64,000 nt of DNA from Zavarzinia aquatilis (GTDB taxonomy: Bacteria > Pseudomonadota > Alphaproteobacteria > Zavarziniales > Zavarziniaceae). Location: NCBI RefSeq assembly GCF_003173035.1, contig NZ_QGLE01000001.1, forward strand, positions 1 through 64,000, read 5' to 3'. The notes below the pieces were generated by a model that was given only the letters and a program-made list of their open reading frames with translations, had not been told where the DNA came from and searched no databases. Position 1 is the stretch's first letter. The number at the start of each line of letters is the position of its first letter. Below, piece by piece: positions 38,924 to 47,063 of the stretch. The position numbers and the translations under genes are program-made.

Positions 38924-39823
38924 ATGGAATACTTCATCCAGCAACTGGTGAACGCGCTTAGTGTCGGCAGCGAATATGCGCTGCTGGCGCTCGGCCTCGC
39001 CATCGTCTTTTCGATCATCGGTCTCGTCAATTTCGCCCATGGCGAACTGATCACCGTCGCCGGTTACGCCATGTTCTTCGCGGCGGCGACCTGGCTGCCC
39101 AATCCCTGGCTCGCCCTGCCCATCGGCATCGGTGGCGCGGCCCTCGCCGCCATCGTGTTCGAGAAGGTGGCATTCCGGGCGATCCGCAATGCCTCGACCA
39201 ATACGGGGATTCTGACCGCCTTCGGCGTCTCGATCATCGTGCAGAACGTGTTCATCATTTTCGTCGCGACGCGGCCGAAGCCGGTTCAGACGCCGGATTT
39301 CCTGTCCTCGATGATCACCATCGGCGAATTGACCGTGCCGACGCTGCAGGTGCTGGAAACCGTGGTGACGACCATCGCCATCGCCGCCTTGCTGATCATC
39401 CTGAAGAAGACCACGGTCGGCATGGCCATGCGCGCCGCCTCCAAGGATTTCATGGCGGTGCGCCTGATGGGCATCAAGGCCAACTGGGTGATCCAGTCCG
39501 CCTTCATCATCTCTGGGATTCTCGCCGGCATCGCCGCCGTCTTCATCATCAGCCGGCGCGGCGCGGTCGATCCCTTCATGGGCTCTGTCCCCGTGCTCAA
39601 GGCCTTCGTCGCCTGCGTGCTGGGTGGTCTCGGCTCGCTGCAGGGGGCTGTGATCGGGGGCGTTGCCCTCGGTGTCTTCGAGGTGCTGCTGCAGGTCACG
39701 CTGCCGCAGGAAATCACCGCCTATCGCGATGCCATCGTCTTCGGTGTCGTCGGCCTCGTTCTCGTGGCTTTCCCGCAGGGCCTCCTTGGCCGGAAAGTCG
39801 AGCTGGGAGACAAGGAAGCATGA
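38924..39823 (+). CDS. Branched-chain amino acid-type ABC transporter permease (LivH-like)
   Basis: A 299-residue membrane protein with about eight helices. It opens with YFIQQLVNALSVGSEYALLALGLAIVFSIIGLVNFAHGELITVAGY, the LivH hallmark, and has the cytoplasmic loop VGMAMRAASKDFMAVRLMGI that contacts the ATPases. GSLQGAVIGGVALGVFEVL lies near the C-terminus. It overlaps the next gene by four bases. Confidence 0.94.
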   Translation: MEYFIQQLVNALSVGSEYALLALGLAIVFSIIGLVNFAHGELITVAGYAMFFAAATWLPNPWLALPIGIGGAALAAIVFEKVAFRAIRNASTNTGILTAFGVSIIVQNVFIIFVATRPKPVQTPDFLSSMITIGELTVPTLQVLETVVTTIAIAALLIILKKTTVGMAMRAASKDFMAVRLMGIKANWVIQSAFIISGILAGIAAVFIISRRGAVDPFMGSVPVLKAFVACVLGGLGSLQGAVIGGVALGVFEVLLQVTLPQEITAYRDAIVFGVVGLVLVAFPQGLLGRKVELGDKEA

Positions 39824-40884
39824 ATCACCTGCTCCGCACCGCGCGCAATTCGGCCCTGCCCATCATCGTCCTGACGGCGGTGGGCACGCTGATCTACTTC
39901 TTCGCCGAAGCCTATCAGGTGCGCATCGCCTATGCCTTCTTCATGAACCTCGTGGTCGCCATCGGCCTGCAGGTGTTCATGGGGAATTCGGGCGTCGTCA
40001 GTTTCGGCCATGTCTCCTTCATGGGTGTTTCCGCCTATGTCGTCGCGATCCTGACCATCCCGCTCGCGCTCAAGAAGACGCAGATCCCGGATGCGCCCTT
40101 TGGCCTCGGCTTCGTGCAGTTCGACGTCGTCACGGCGATCCTGATCGCCCTTGCGGTCACCGTCGCCTTCGCCTGGGTCTCGGGCCTGCTGATCAAGCGC
40201 GTGTCGGGCGCGGCGGGGGAAATCCTGACCCTTGCCGTCCTCGTCATCTGCTATGTCGTCTTCAACGCCTGGATCGACCTGACGCGCGGGCCGCGCTCGC
40301 TCTATGGCATTCCGATCGCTTCCAGCCTGCCCTGGGCCATGCTGGCGTCGGCCTTCGTTATCTTCGTCGCCAAATTCTTCCGCGACTCCGAGGACGGGCT
40401 GCAGCTTCGCGCTTCGAGCGAGAACATGCTGGCCGCCCGTTCGATGGGTGTCCGGGTGGAGCGGCTGCGCCTCAAGGCCTGGGTTCTGTCGGGTTTCCTC
40501 GTCGCCATCGGCGGCGTGCTGCACGCGACCTATCTCGGCACCATCGGGCCCAACAGCTATTACTTCACCCAGACCTTCCTGATCATGGCCATGGTCATCC
40601 TTGGCGGGATGCGTTCGGTCTCGGGCGTCATCGTCGGCACGGCGCTGATCTCGGTTGGCTCGGAACTGGCGCGGACGCTGGAGAACGGCCCCATGGTCTT
40701 CGGCACCAAGCTGCCGACCATGTTCGGCCTGACCGGCTTCTTCCTCGGTGCCGTCATCGTGCTGTGCATGACCCTGCGCCGCGACGGCATCATGGGCGAT
40801 GACGAGTTCGAGGACGTGTTGCGCAATCGCCGCGCCAGCAAGGCGGCCAAGGCGGCGGCCGATACCGCCGCCCAGGCGGTCTAG
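39820..40884 (+). CDS. Branched-chain amino acid-type ABC transporter permease (LivM-like)
   Basis: A 354-residue membrane protein, last gene of the importer operon. It contains the LivM motif YAFFMNLVVAIGLQVFMGNSGVVSFGHVSFMGVSAYVVAI and the EAA-like segment DGLQLRASSENMLAARSMGVRVERLRLKAWVLSG. The C-terminus is an alanine-rich tail (SKAAKAAADTAAQAV). It is convergent with the LuxR-type regulator gene, 12 bases away. Confidence 0.94.
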   Translation: MNHLLRTARNSALPIIVLTAVGTLIYFFAEAYQVRIAYAFFMNLVVAIGLQVFMGNSGVVSFGHVSFMGVSAYVVAILTIPLALKKTQIPDAPFGLGFVQFDVVTAILIALAVTVAFAWVSGLLIKRVSGAAGEILTLAVLVICYVVFNAWIDLTRGPRSLYGIPIASSLPWAMLASAFVIFVAKFFRDSEDGLQLRASSENMLAARSMGVRVERLRLKAWVLSGFLVAIGGVLHATYLGTIGPNSYYFTQTFLIMAMVILGGMRSVSGVIVGTALISVGSELARTLENGPMVFGTKLPTMFGLTGFFLGAVIVLCMTLRRDGIMGDDEFEDVLRNRRASKAAKAAADTAAQAV

Positions 40885-40896
40885 AGGCGCCGGATG

Positions 40897-41628
40897 TCAG
40901 GGGCTGCGCAGACCGATCCGCTCGGCCCCGGGGTCGAAGCCGAGGCCGGCGGTCAGCGCGGCGATGCTGGCGCGGTTGTCGACCTCGAGCTTGGCCAGGA
41001 TGGCGAGGACATAGGTCTTCACCGTGGCGACACCGATGTTCAGCACCTCTGCGATATCGGTGTTGCTGGCGCCGGCGCCGATCAGGGCCGCGACCTCGAT
41101 CTCGCGCGGGGACAGGCGGTAGCGGTCGCGCAAGTCGTGGCGCAGGCGCCGGGCGCGCAGGCGGGGATGAAGGCCGAGGTTGAATTCGAAATAGCGGTGC
41201 AGGGCGCCGAGGTTCAGGCAGCGCAGGTCCACGGGCGTGTCCTCCGCCCGGGGCAGCAGGCCGAGGCCGGCAACCGGCGCCCCCCCGTTCCAGAACACGA
41301 AGTCGATATTGTCGACGATGCCGTAATCGCCGAGGAAATGCCGATAGGCGTCGCCCTGATCGGTCGGCACATTGTGCCATTCCTCGGAAAGGCGGGCGAT
41401 GCGTTTGCCCTGACTGGAGATCCGGCTGACCAGCAGCGGGTCGAGCTGCCTCATGCCGCCCATGTAGCGGCGCATGAAGTCGCCCGGCGTGCCGTCGGCA
41501 CGGAAATCGGTCATCTCCGACGTATCGTCCACCCAGTAGAAGACGACCGAGGAGACCGCGAAGCTGCGATGCGCGAAGAGCATCATCTGCTCGATCGGGG
41601 CATCGCTGTTGACGGGCGGCTGAGCCAT
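40897..41628 (-). CDS. LuxR-type (GerE domain) transcriptional regulator
   Basis: A 243-residue regulator. The C-terminal helix-turn-helix is YRLSPREIEVAALIGAGASNTDIAEVLNIGVATVKTYVLAILAKLEVDNRASIAAL. The N-terminal ~170 residues (FAVSSVVFYWVDDTSEMTDF...) form a possible ligand-binding domain without the strict acyl-homoserine-lactone residues that I would recognise. No luxI-type synthase is in the window. The ATG at 41628 follows GGAGGCAAGGGTC. It lies between the Liv-type operon and the divergent PhyH-type gene; related palindromes upstream of both suggest that it controls them. Confidence 0.85.
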   Translation of the reverse strand: MAQPPVNSDAPIEQMMLFAHRSFAVSSVVFYWVDDTSEMTDFRADGTPGDFMRRYMGGMRQLDPLLVSRISSQGKRIARLSEEWHNVPTDQGDAYRHFLGDYGIVDNIDFVFWNGGAPVAGLGLLPRAEDTPVDLRCLNLGALHRYFEFNLGLHPRLRARRLRHDLRDRYRLSPREIEVAALIGAGASNTDIAEVLNIGVATVKTYVLAILAKLEVDNRASIAALTAGLGFDPGAERIGLRSP

Positions 41629-41770
41629 GACCCTTGCCTCCTGCCGGAACGGCAAATGTGCTGCGCTGCAACGAAGTGATCAGATTAGGGCCGGGCATCG
41701 CGTTTGTGAACGGTCTTTGCATCGTGCCATTGGCGAAATGCGGCGGACAGACGCAAATAAAGTGGGCTCA

Positions 41771-41786
41771 TCCACCTTCGGATGGA
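41771..41786. promoter_or_regulatory. Palindrome related to the sites at 35974-36008
   Basis: TCCACCTTCGGATGGA has the same TCCACC-N4-GGTGGA layout with one arm mismatch. It lies in the divergent region between the LuxR-type gene and the PhyH-type dioxygenase gene, 64 bases before the latter's ATG. Confidence 0.5.
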
Positions 41787-41849
41787 TACCGCGGCGGTGT
41801 TGGTAAAGCCTAGTATTGTTCAGTTGTTTTACTGGCCGGGAGAAAGTCC

Positions 41850-42752
41850 ATGTCCCTGATCCATCTGCCATCCGATGCAAAACCCGAAGATATCGCCAAG
41901 ACGATGAAGGAAAACGGCTATTGCATCGTCGATGAGCTTGCGCCCAGTTCCTTGATGGATCGCATCACCGCTGAAATGTCACCCTATGTCGAGAATTCGA
42001 TGTATGGCCTCGACAATTTCCTTGGGCTGCAGACGAAGCGCACGGGCGCGCTGATCGCCCGCTCGCCCGCGGCGCGCGAATTGATCATGCTGCCGACCGT
42101 GCTCGGCACCGCCGGCCTCGTGCTGGCCAATGCCTCGACCTTCCGCCTGCACCTGACGCAGATCATCAGCGTCTACCCGGGTTCGCCCGCGCAGAAGCTG
42201 CATCAGGACGAGGTCGCCTGGGACTTCTTCCCGTTCCCGCTCGATTACGAAATCCAGTGCAACCTGCTGTGGGCGCTGACCGATTACACCGAGGAGATGG
42301 GCGCGACCCGCGTCGTGCCCGGCAGCCATCTGTCGACGCGCAAGAAATACTCGATCGAGGATTCGCTGCCGGCGGTGATGAAGCGCGGCTCCGCCCTGTT
42401 CTATACCGGCAAGGTGTTCCACGGCGCCGGCGAGAACAAGTCCGACAAGCTGCGCCAGGCGATCAACATCACCTATGCCGTCGGCTGGGTGCGCCAGGAA
42501 GAAAACCAGTATCTGACGACGCCGATCGAGATTGCCCGCACCCTGCCGGACGATCTCCTGAAGGTCATGGGCTATCAGCTCGGCTGTTTCTCGATGGGCT
42601 ATATCCGCGACGGCGAAGACCCGATGACCGCGATCCGCGAGCCGGAAAAGCGCGTGCCCTACAATGTCGCCATCCTCGAGGAGACGACCAAGAAGCGCAC
42701 CAGCCTCGCCGGTTTCATGCGCGACATCGAGATGATCGACCCGGGGGAGTGA
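41850..42752 (+). CDS. Phytanoyl-CoA dioxygenase (PhyH) family protein
   Basis: A 300-residue Fe(II)/2-oxoglutarate-dependent oxygenase. The iron ligands are HxD in KLHQDEVAWDFFPFPLDYEIQ and the distal histidine in YTGKVFHGAGENKSDKLRQAINITY, where the arginine would bind 2-oxoglutarate. It probably hydroxylates a small carboxylic acid or amino compound brought in by the Liv-type transporter (inference from shared palindromes). The ATG follows GGGAGAAAGTCC. Its stop is directly adjacent to the stop of the convergent metallo-hydrolase gene. Confidence 0.9.
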   Translation: MSLIHLPSDAKPEDIAKTMKENGYCIVDELAPSSLMDRITAEMSPYVENSMYGLDNFLGLQTKRTGALIARSPAARELIMLPTVLGTAGLVLANASTFRLHLTQIISVYPGSPAQKLHQDEVAWDFFPFPLDYEIQCNLLWALTDYTEEMGATRVVPGSHLSTRKKYSIEDSLPAVMKRGSALFYTGKVFHGAGENKSDKLRQAINITYAVGWVRQEENQYLTTPIEIARTLPDDLLKVMGYQLGCFSMGYIRDGEDPMTAIREPEKRVPYNVAILEETTKKRTSLAGFMRDIEMIDPGE

Positions 42753-43487
42753 TCAGCCCCCCGCCTCATAGCGGCGCAGCCAGTCCTCGATGATCTGTCG
42801 GTGACGCTGGCCGCCATAGGACGGAAAATGACCGCCATGCACGGTAAGGACGGGCAGCGCCAGCAGGCGGCGCAGGCTGTCCGCATAGGCCGGGCGGTCG
42901 ATGCCTTCGCCCTGGTCGATCAGCGGGCCGTCATAGACGATATCTCCGGATATCAGCGTGCCGGTCGACGCCTCGAACAGGGCGATGCCGCCCGGTGAGT
43001 GGCCGGGCGTGTGGATCACGGTGAATTGCCGGTCGCCGAGGTCGATCACGTCGCCGTCCCCGATCAGGCCGGGGGCGGCGACGCCTTTCACCGTGTAGGT
43101 CGCGCTCGTGTAAGGCTCGGGCGGCAGGCCGGTGAAGATGGCGTCGCCCACATAGGGCTCGGCCAGGGTGTTCGCCCGTGTCGGGTGGCGCAGGATTTCC
43201 GCCTCCGCCGCATGGACCAGGCAATGGCCGAATTCGTGATGGCAGCCGACATGGTCGAAATGGGTGTGGCTGGCGACGGCGACACAGGTCTTTTCGCTTA
43301 CCAGCGGGATATGGGCGCGCAAGGACACGACGCCCATGCCGGAATCGACCAGAAGATCGCGCTCCCGCCCCCGGACATGCCACATGTTGCAGCGGTAAAA
43401 GGGCACGATGAAGGGCTCGTCGATCAGGCTGATGTCGTCGGCCAGACGCTGCACGCGGTACCAGTTTTCGGGGGCTATACGGTCCAT
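42753..43487 (-). CDS. MBL-fold metallo-hydrolase
   Basis: A 244-residue metallo-beta-lactamase-fold hydrolase. The zinc motif is ASHTHFDHVGCHHEFGHCLVH (HxHxDH), with further ligands in VIHTPGHSPGGIALF and LISGDIVYDGPL, and a final His in LTVHGGHFPSYGG. It resembles the glyoxalase II and lactonase-like MBL groups, but the substrate is not identifiable. The ATG at 43487 has a GAGGTGAGC ribosome site; an upstream ATG at 43592 lacks one. Confidence 0.88.
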   Translation of the reverse strand: MDRIAPENWYRVQRLADDISLIDEPFIVPFYRCNMWHVRGRERDLLVDSGMGVVSLRAHIPLVSEKTCVAVASHTHFDHVGCHHEFGHCLVHAAEAEILRHPTRANTLAEPYVGDAIFTGLPPEPYTSATYTVKGVAAPGLIGDGDVIDLGDRQFTVIHTPGHSPGGIALFEASTGTLISGDIVYDGPLIDQGEGIDRPAYADSLRRLLALPVLTVHGGHFPSYGGQRHRQIIEDWLRRYEAGG

Positions 43488-43552
43488 GCTCACCTCGCGT
43501 GCCGACCATAGCATGGGGCCTTGAAATCCGGGCAGGGGACAAAGCCCGGGCC

Positions 43553-44788
43553 TTGGCGCATCATCCCCGCCATGACGACGACCGCGCCCCAACGTCCGCC
43601 ACCGCGACCTCAGCCCGCCTCGGCCTCGGCTTTTCCAGCGTGGCCCATAGTTTCTCGCATCTCTTCACCCTGCTCTACGCGACGGTGGTGCTGTCGATCG
43701 AGAAGGACTGGGGCCTTGGTTACGACACGCTGGCCTTTGCCTCGGTGCCCTTGTTCCTGATGTTCGGCCTCGGCGCCGTGCCGGCCGGCTGGCTCGGCGA
43801 CCGCTGGAGCGCGCCGGGCATGATCGCCGTGTTCTTCCTCGGCCTCGGTGCCTCGTCGATCCTGACCGGCCTCGCGCAGGGCCTGACCGGCCTGACGGTC
43901 GGCCTTACCCTGATCGGGCTTTTCGCCTCGATCTATCATCCGGTCGGCATCGCCTGGCTGGTGCGGGTGGCGACCAACCGGGGGCGGGCGCTCGGCATCA
44001 ACGGCATCTTCGGCTCCCTCGGGACCGCGGCGGCGGCGGTGGTTGCCGGTTACCTGGCCGATCGGTTCGGCTGGCGCGCGGCCTTCATCGTGCCGGGCAT
44101 CGTCTCCCTGCTGGTCGGGCTGTGGTTCGCCGTGCTGATCCGCCTGGGGCGCATCGCCGATCCGGCCCATGACGTCGCGCCCGGCGCGCCGCCCAGCCGG
44201 GGTGACGTGCGCCGCGCCTTCTGGGTGCTGTCGGTCACCATGCTGATGAGCGGGCTGATCTTCCAGGCGACCTCGGTCGGCCTGCCGAAATTGTTCGAGG
44301 AGCGGGCAGGGGGCCTCGTCGACGGCACTTTCGGCATCGGCCTGCTCGTCTCCGTCGTCTATCTGGTTTCCGCCCTCACGCAATATGTCGGCGGCGAACT
44401 GGCCGACCGCTTTCCGCCCCGCGCCGTCTATCTGATGGCGCAGCTGGTGCAGATCCCCTTCATCCTGATCGCGGTCTCGCTTTCCGGCTCGGCGCTGGTC
44501 GGGGTCGCCGTGCTCATGGTCTCGGGCAATGTCGTCGGCCAGCCGGCGGAGAATTCGCTGCTCGCCCGCTATACGCCGCCGGCCTGGCGCGGCCGGGCCT
44601 TCGGGGCGAAATTCGTTCTCACCCTCGGGGTCTCGTCGCTGGGCGTCAGCCTGGTGCCGCTGATCCACCGGCTCACCGGCTCGCTCGACGGGTTGCTGGT
44701 CGCGCTCGCCCTGTTCGCCGGGATCGGCGCCGCCTTCTGCCTGCTGCTGCCGGTCGAAGGCCGCGCCGCCGCCGCCCCGGCGGAGTAA
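43553..44788 (+). CDS. MFS transporter; start uncertain
   Basis: A ~411-residue transporter with 12 predicted helices: GFSSVAHSFSHLFTLLYATVVLSI, the loop VPAGWLGDRWSAPG, and a C-terminal half starting RRAFWVLSVTMLMSGLIFQATSVGLPKLF. The N-terminus is problematic. The natural-looking ATG at 43572 (MTTTAP) is in another frame and would join the transporter frame only if the C-run at 43587-43590 were one base longer. In-frame starts are TTG at 43553 or GTG at 43499, neither with a good ribosome site. It may be a real small deletion, a sequence error or a non-ATG start. Confidence 0.8.
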   Translation: MAHHPRHDDDRAPTSATATSARLGLGFSSVAHSFSHLFTLLYATVVLSIEKDWGLGYDTLAFASVPLFLMFGLGAVPAGWLGDRWSAPGMIAVFFLGLGASSILTGLAQGLTGLTVGLTLIGLFASIYHPVGIAWLVRVATNRGRALGINGIFGSLGTAAAAVVAGYLADRFGWRAAFIVPGIVSLLVGLWFAVLIRLGRIADPAHDVAPGAPPSRGDVRRAFWVLSVTMLMSGLIFQATSVGLPKLFEERAGGLVDGTFGIGLLVSVVYLVSALTQYVGGELADRFPPRAVYLMAQLVQIPFILIAVSLSGSALVGVAVLMVSGNVVGQPAENSLLARYTPPAWRGRAFGAKFVLTLGVSSLGVSLVPLIHRLTGSLDGLLVALALFAGIGAAFCLLLPVEGRAAAAPAE

Positions 44789-44791
44789 GGC

Positions 44792-45418
44792 TCAGGCGCC
44801 GAACACCCCGGGCATGACGACGAAGCCCGGCAGGCGCCGCACCCGGTCCAGCCAGCGGCGGATGGCGGGATAGTCGATCAGGGGAATGTCGCCTTCCTCC
44901 GCCAGCACGATGTGTGGGAAGCAGGCGATGTCGGCGATGCTGGGCCGGGGGCCGGGGCACAGCCAGTCGTCCCCCGCCGCCTCGCCGAACCACAGACGCT
45001 CGTCGATCACGCGCAGCAGGCGCTTCGCCTCCGCCCGCGCCGCCGCGCCGTCGAGGGGCAGCATCATGCCGTCAGCCAGCCGGACCGCCCCGGCGGTCGC
45101 CGCCAGCCGCGCGGACAGCGCCAGCCCGTCGCCGATCCGGCCGAGCTGCGCCGCGTCGCCCGCCGGATACCAGTCCGCGCCGCCATGGCGGGCGGCGAGA
45201 TAGCTCAGGATGCCGGCGACTTCGGTCAGCACGAGATCGCCGTCGACCAGCACGGGCAGGCTGGCCATGGGGCTCAGGGCGCGGAACTCCTCCCCCTCAT
45301 GCTCGCGCGCCGGATAGAATTCGACCGGCAAGAGCCGGTAATCCAGTCCCAGCAGGGCGAGAAACAGGCGGACGGCATAACCCTCGGCCGAAAGGTCGTA
45401 ATCATGGAGGGCGATCAT
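44792..45418 (-). CDS. Glutathione S-transferase-like protein (NdmE-like by context)
   Basis: A 208-residue protein with an N-terminal thioredoxin-like GST domain (LHDYDLSAEGYAVRLFLALLGLDYRLLPVEFYPAREHEGEEFRALSPMASLPVLVDGDLVLTEVAGILSYLAARH) and an all-helical C-terminal domain (CPGPRPSIADIACFPHIVLAEEG). Its ATG overlaps the stop of the Rieske-protein gene by four bases. In the NdmCDE N7-demethylase of Pseudomonas putida CBB5, a GST homologue (NdmE) is needed to hold the complex together; the same gene set here suggests a structural rather than catalytic role. A conventional GST is the alternative. Confidence 0.85.
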   Translation of the reverse strand: MIALHDYDLSAEGYAVRLFLALLGLDYRLLPVEFYPAREHEGEEFRALSPMASLPVLVDGDLVLTEVAGILSYLAARHGGADWYPAGDAAQLGRIGDGLALSARLAATAGAVRLADGMMLPLDGAAARAEAKRLLRVIDERLWFGEAAGDDWLCPGPRPSIADIACFPHIVLAEEGDIPLIDYPAIRRWLDRVRRLPGFVVMPGVFGA

Positions 45419-46050
45419 GGCCGGGCCTCCCACGCGCGGCGGCGGCTTTCCATCAGCCGGGACATATGGCGTTGCAGGGGCAAAGCCTCGGCCGACATGT
45501 CCGCGAGGCCGTGGATGACGCAGGTCGTGCCGCTCGCCGGCTGGATCAGCAGATGGACGGTGGCGCCGCCTTGCGTTTCCGCGAAATGAAGCGGCCCTGC
45601 GGCGGCAAGGCCAGCCCCGGCGAGGGCGGCGGCGATGGCTTCCGCCGGCCGACCGACCGGCAGGGCGCGCAGGGGGATGGCTGTTTCCGGCAGCGTGGGC
45701 AGGGCGGCGGTATCGTCGCCGAGCGCGACGAAAACCAGTCCGCCCGCCTCGATGACGGGAAAGCGCCGGGCGCAGAGGGTCGCCGGGATCGGCCCCTCGG
45801 GATGGGCGGGGATATGGCTGCAGGCGCCGCTGCCGCTGTCGTAGCGCCAGCCATGATAACGGCACATCAACCTGTCGCCCAGATTGACCCCGAGGGAGAG
45901 GCGGACGCCGCGATGGGGACAGCGGTTTTCCCAGGCGTTCACCGTGCCGTCGTCGGCCCGCCACAGGGCGATGTCCTGGCCCAGAAGACAGGCTTGAAAG
46001 ACATGGCGGCCAGCAAGGTCGCGCGACGAGGCAACGGGATGGTAGCTCAC
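45415..46050 (-). CDS. Stand-alone Rieske [2Fe-2S] protein resembling the N-terminal module of NdmD
   Basis: A 211-residue protein. Residues 3-~110 are an oxygenase-type Rieske domain with all four cluster ligands: C44-P-H46 in ENRCPHRG and C63-x-x-H66 in LMCRYHGW. The surrounding text (RHVFQACLLGQDIALWR, VNAWENRCPHRGVRLSLG) matches what I recall of the extra Rieske domain at the start of NdmD. Residues ~120-211 (HFAETQGGATVHLLIQPASGTTCVIH...) also seem to match the segment following that domain. The FMN/NADH/ferredoxin reductase part of NdmD is absent. The GTG start overlaps the upstream stop (GTGA). It presumably passes electrons to the cluster-less oxygenase encoded just upstream. Confidence 0.85.
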   Translation of the reverse strand: MSYHPVASSRDLAGRHVFQACLLGQDIALWRADDGTVNAWENRCPHRGVRLSLGVNLGDRLMCRYHGWRYDSGSGACSHIPAHPEGPIPATLCARRFPVIEAGGLVFVALGDDTAALPTLPETAIPLRALPVGRPAEAIAAALAGAGLAAAGPLHFAETQGGATVHLLIQPASGTTCVIHGLADMSAEALPLQRHMSRLMESRRRAWEARP

Positions 46051-46907
46051 GACAGCACCCCGAAGCTGGTGCCGAGCTGGCGCAGCCAGCGGCGATAGGC
46101 GATGGAGGCCTTGTCGGCCCGGACCGGGGAATCCGCCCGGGGGTAGAGCGGCAGGCGGCGCGGCATCTGGTTCTCGAGGATCGGCTTGTCCTGCACGAAA
46201 ATCTGCTGCTGAAAGCGGCGCAGCGCCGGCAGGGGCGTGTCGTCGTCGAGGATGAACAGGGCGAGGTTGGCGACGATCTCCTCCTCCCCGCAGGGCTGGA
46301 CGAAAAGGGCGATGACATCGCTCCGCCCGGGCTTGGCCGGACTGTCCTTGTAAAGGATGGCGCACCAGGGATGCGGCACCCGGTAGCGATAGGTCACGTC
46401 CACCCCGCCGGTCGAGGCGGCGGCGGCCTTCGGTTGGTAGAAATGGCAGTTGCTGGCCACCACCTCGCGCCCGTCGGTGCTGATGGCGACATCGTAATCC
46501 TTCACGTCCGGATGGGCTTCCTCGCCCAGGATGCCGGTGTGGACGAAGGGGAAATGCGCCATGTCGAGAAAATTCTCGATGGCGCGGGGCGGCGAGGTGC
46601 GAACGAAGAAGCTGCAACCGTTCAGGTTGCGACGGTCGGCTTCGGCATGTTCCGGCAGCTCGAACAGCGGCCCGGGCGTGCCCAGCGAAGACCAGACATA
46701 ACCATAGGCGACCTTGACCGGCAGGGCCCCGCCGCCGGTCAGGCGAACCTCGGCCCCGCTGCCCCGGCGCTCCACCGTGATGGCCCGGCCCAGCAGCCTC
46801 GTCGCCCGCGCGCCGTCATCCGGCAATTCATCGTGGCAGCCGACGACATGCCAGCGGTTCCATGTATCGGGGTCGATCCCGCCTGTCTCGGTCATCTTGA
46901 AGCCCAT
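46047..46907 (-). CDS. Rieske-oxygenase catalytic subunit lacking its Rieske centre (NdmC-like)
   Basis: A 286-residue protein with the mononuclear-iron domain of ring-hydroxylating/N-demethylating oxygenases: bridging Asp and two His in ENFLDMAHFPFVH (D115, H118, H123) and the third ligand Asp in IFVQDKPILENQ (D240). The N-terminal ~75 residues keep the outer strands of a Rieske domain (WNRWHVVGCHDELPDD, RLLGRAITVERRG, VAYGYVWSSLG), but the segment holding CxH and CxxH is missing and replaced by a short TGGGALP linker. NdmC of caffeine degraders has the same loss and a similar size. The ATG at 46907 is preferred; TTG at 46925 or ATG at 46895 are possible. First gene of a tight three-gene operon. 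Confidence 0.87.
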   Translation of the reverse strand: MGFKMTETGGIDPDTWNRWHVVGCHDELPDDGARATRLLGRAITVERRGSGAEVRLTGGGALPVKVAYGYVWSSLGTPGPLFELPEHAEADRRNLNGCSFFVRTSPPRAIENFLDMAHFPFVHTGILGEEAHPDVKDYDVAISTDGREVVASNCHFYQPKAAAASTGGVDVTYRYRVPHPWCAILYKDSPAKPGRSDVIALFVQPCGEEEIVANLALFILDDDTPLPALRRFQQQIFVQDKPILENQMPRRLPLYPRADSPVRADKASIAYRRWLRQLGTSFGVLS

Positions 46908-46913
46908 CGTTAT

Positions 46914-46947
46914 ATTGGAATCCAATATACATCAAATTGGATTCCAA
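46914..46947. promoter_or_regulatory. Paired operator-like sites between the oxygenase operon and the GntR gene
   Basis: TTGGAATCCAAT (46915-46926) and ATTGGATTCCAA (46936-46947) form a perfect 12-bp inverted repeat with a nine-base spacer. Each arm is itself a near-palindrome (TTGGA-N-TCCAA), centres 22 bp apart, about two helical turns. The sites abut the oxygenase start and lie 117 bases before the GntR start, as expected for a repressor that controls itself and the operon. Confidence 0.75.
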
Positions 46948-47063
46948 AATCGACATGGGATTGCGGTGAATCCATGGCTTTCGCGTACCAATATCCTTGA
47001 ACGGCCCACGCATTCCTGCGATCAAGGAAGCATGTTCGCCAGCAACGGGATTCCATCGCCGCC

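Noticed and set aside
40897-41628. LuxR-type regulator as part of a quorum-sensing pair
   Set aside because: No LuxI-type synthase is in the window, and the N-terminal domain lacks the residues that I would require for acyl-homoserine-lactone binding.
44792-46318. A 508-codon fusion of the GST with upstream sequence
   Set aside because: The upstream part is an out-of-frame reading of the Rieske and oxygenase genes; the ATGA overlap at 45415-45418 marks the true GST start.
46828-47025. A 65-residue minus-strand frame over the oxygenase-GntR intergenic region
   Set aside because: It overlaps the operator palindromes and the oxygenase start, with no ribosome site or motif.
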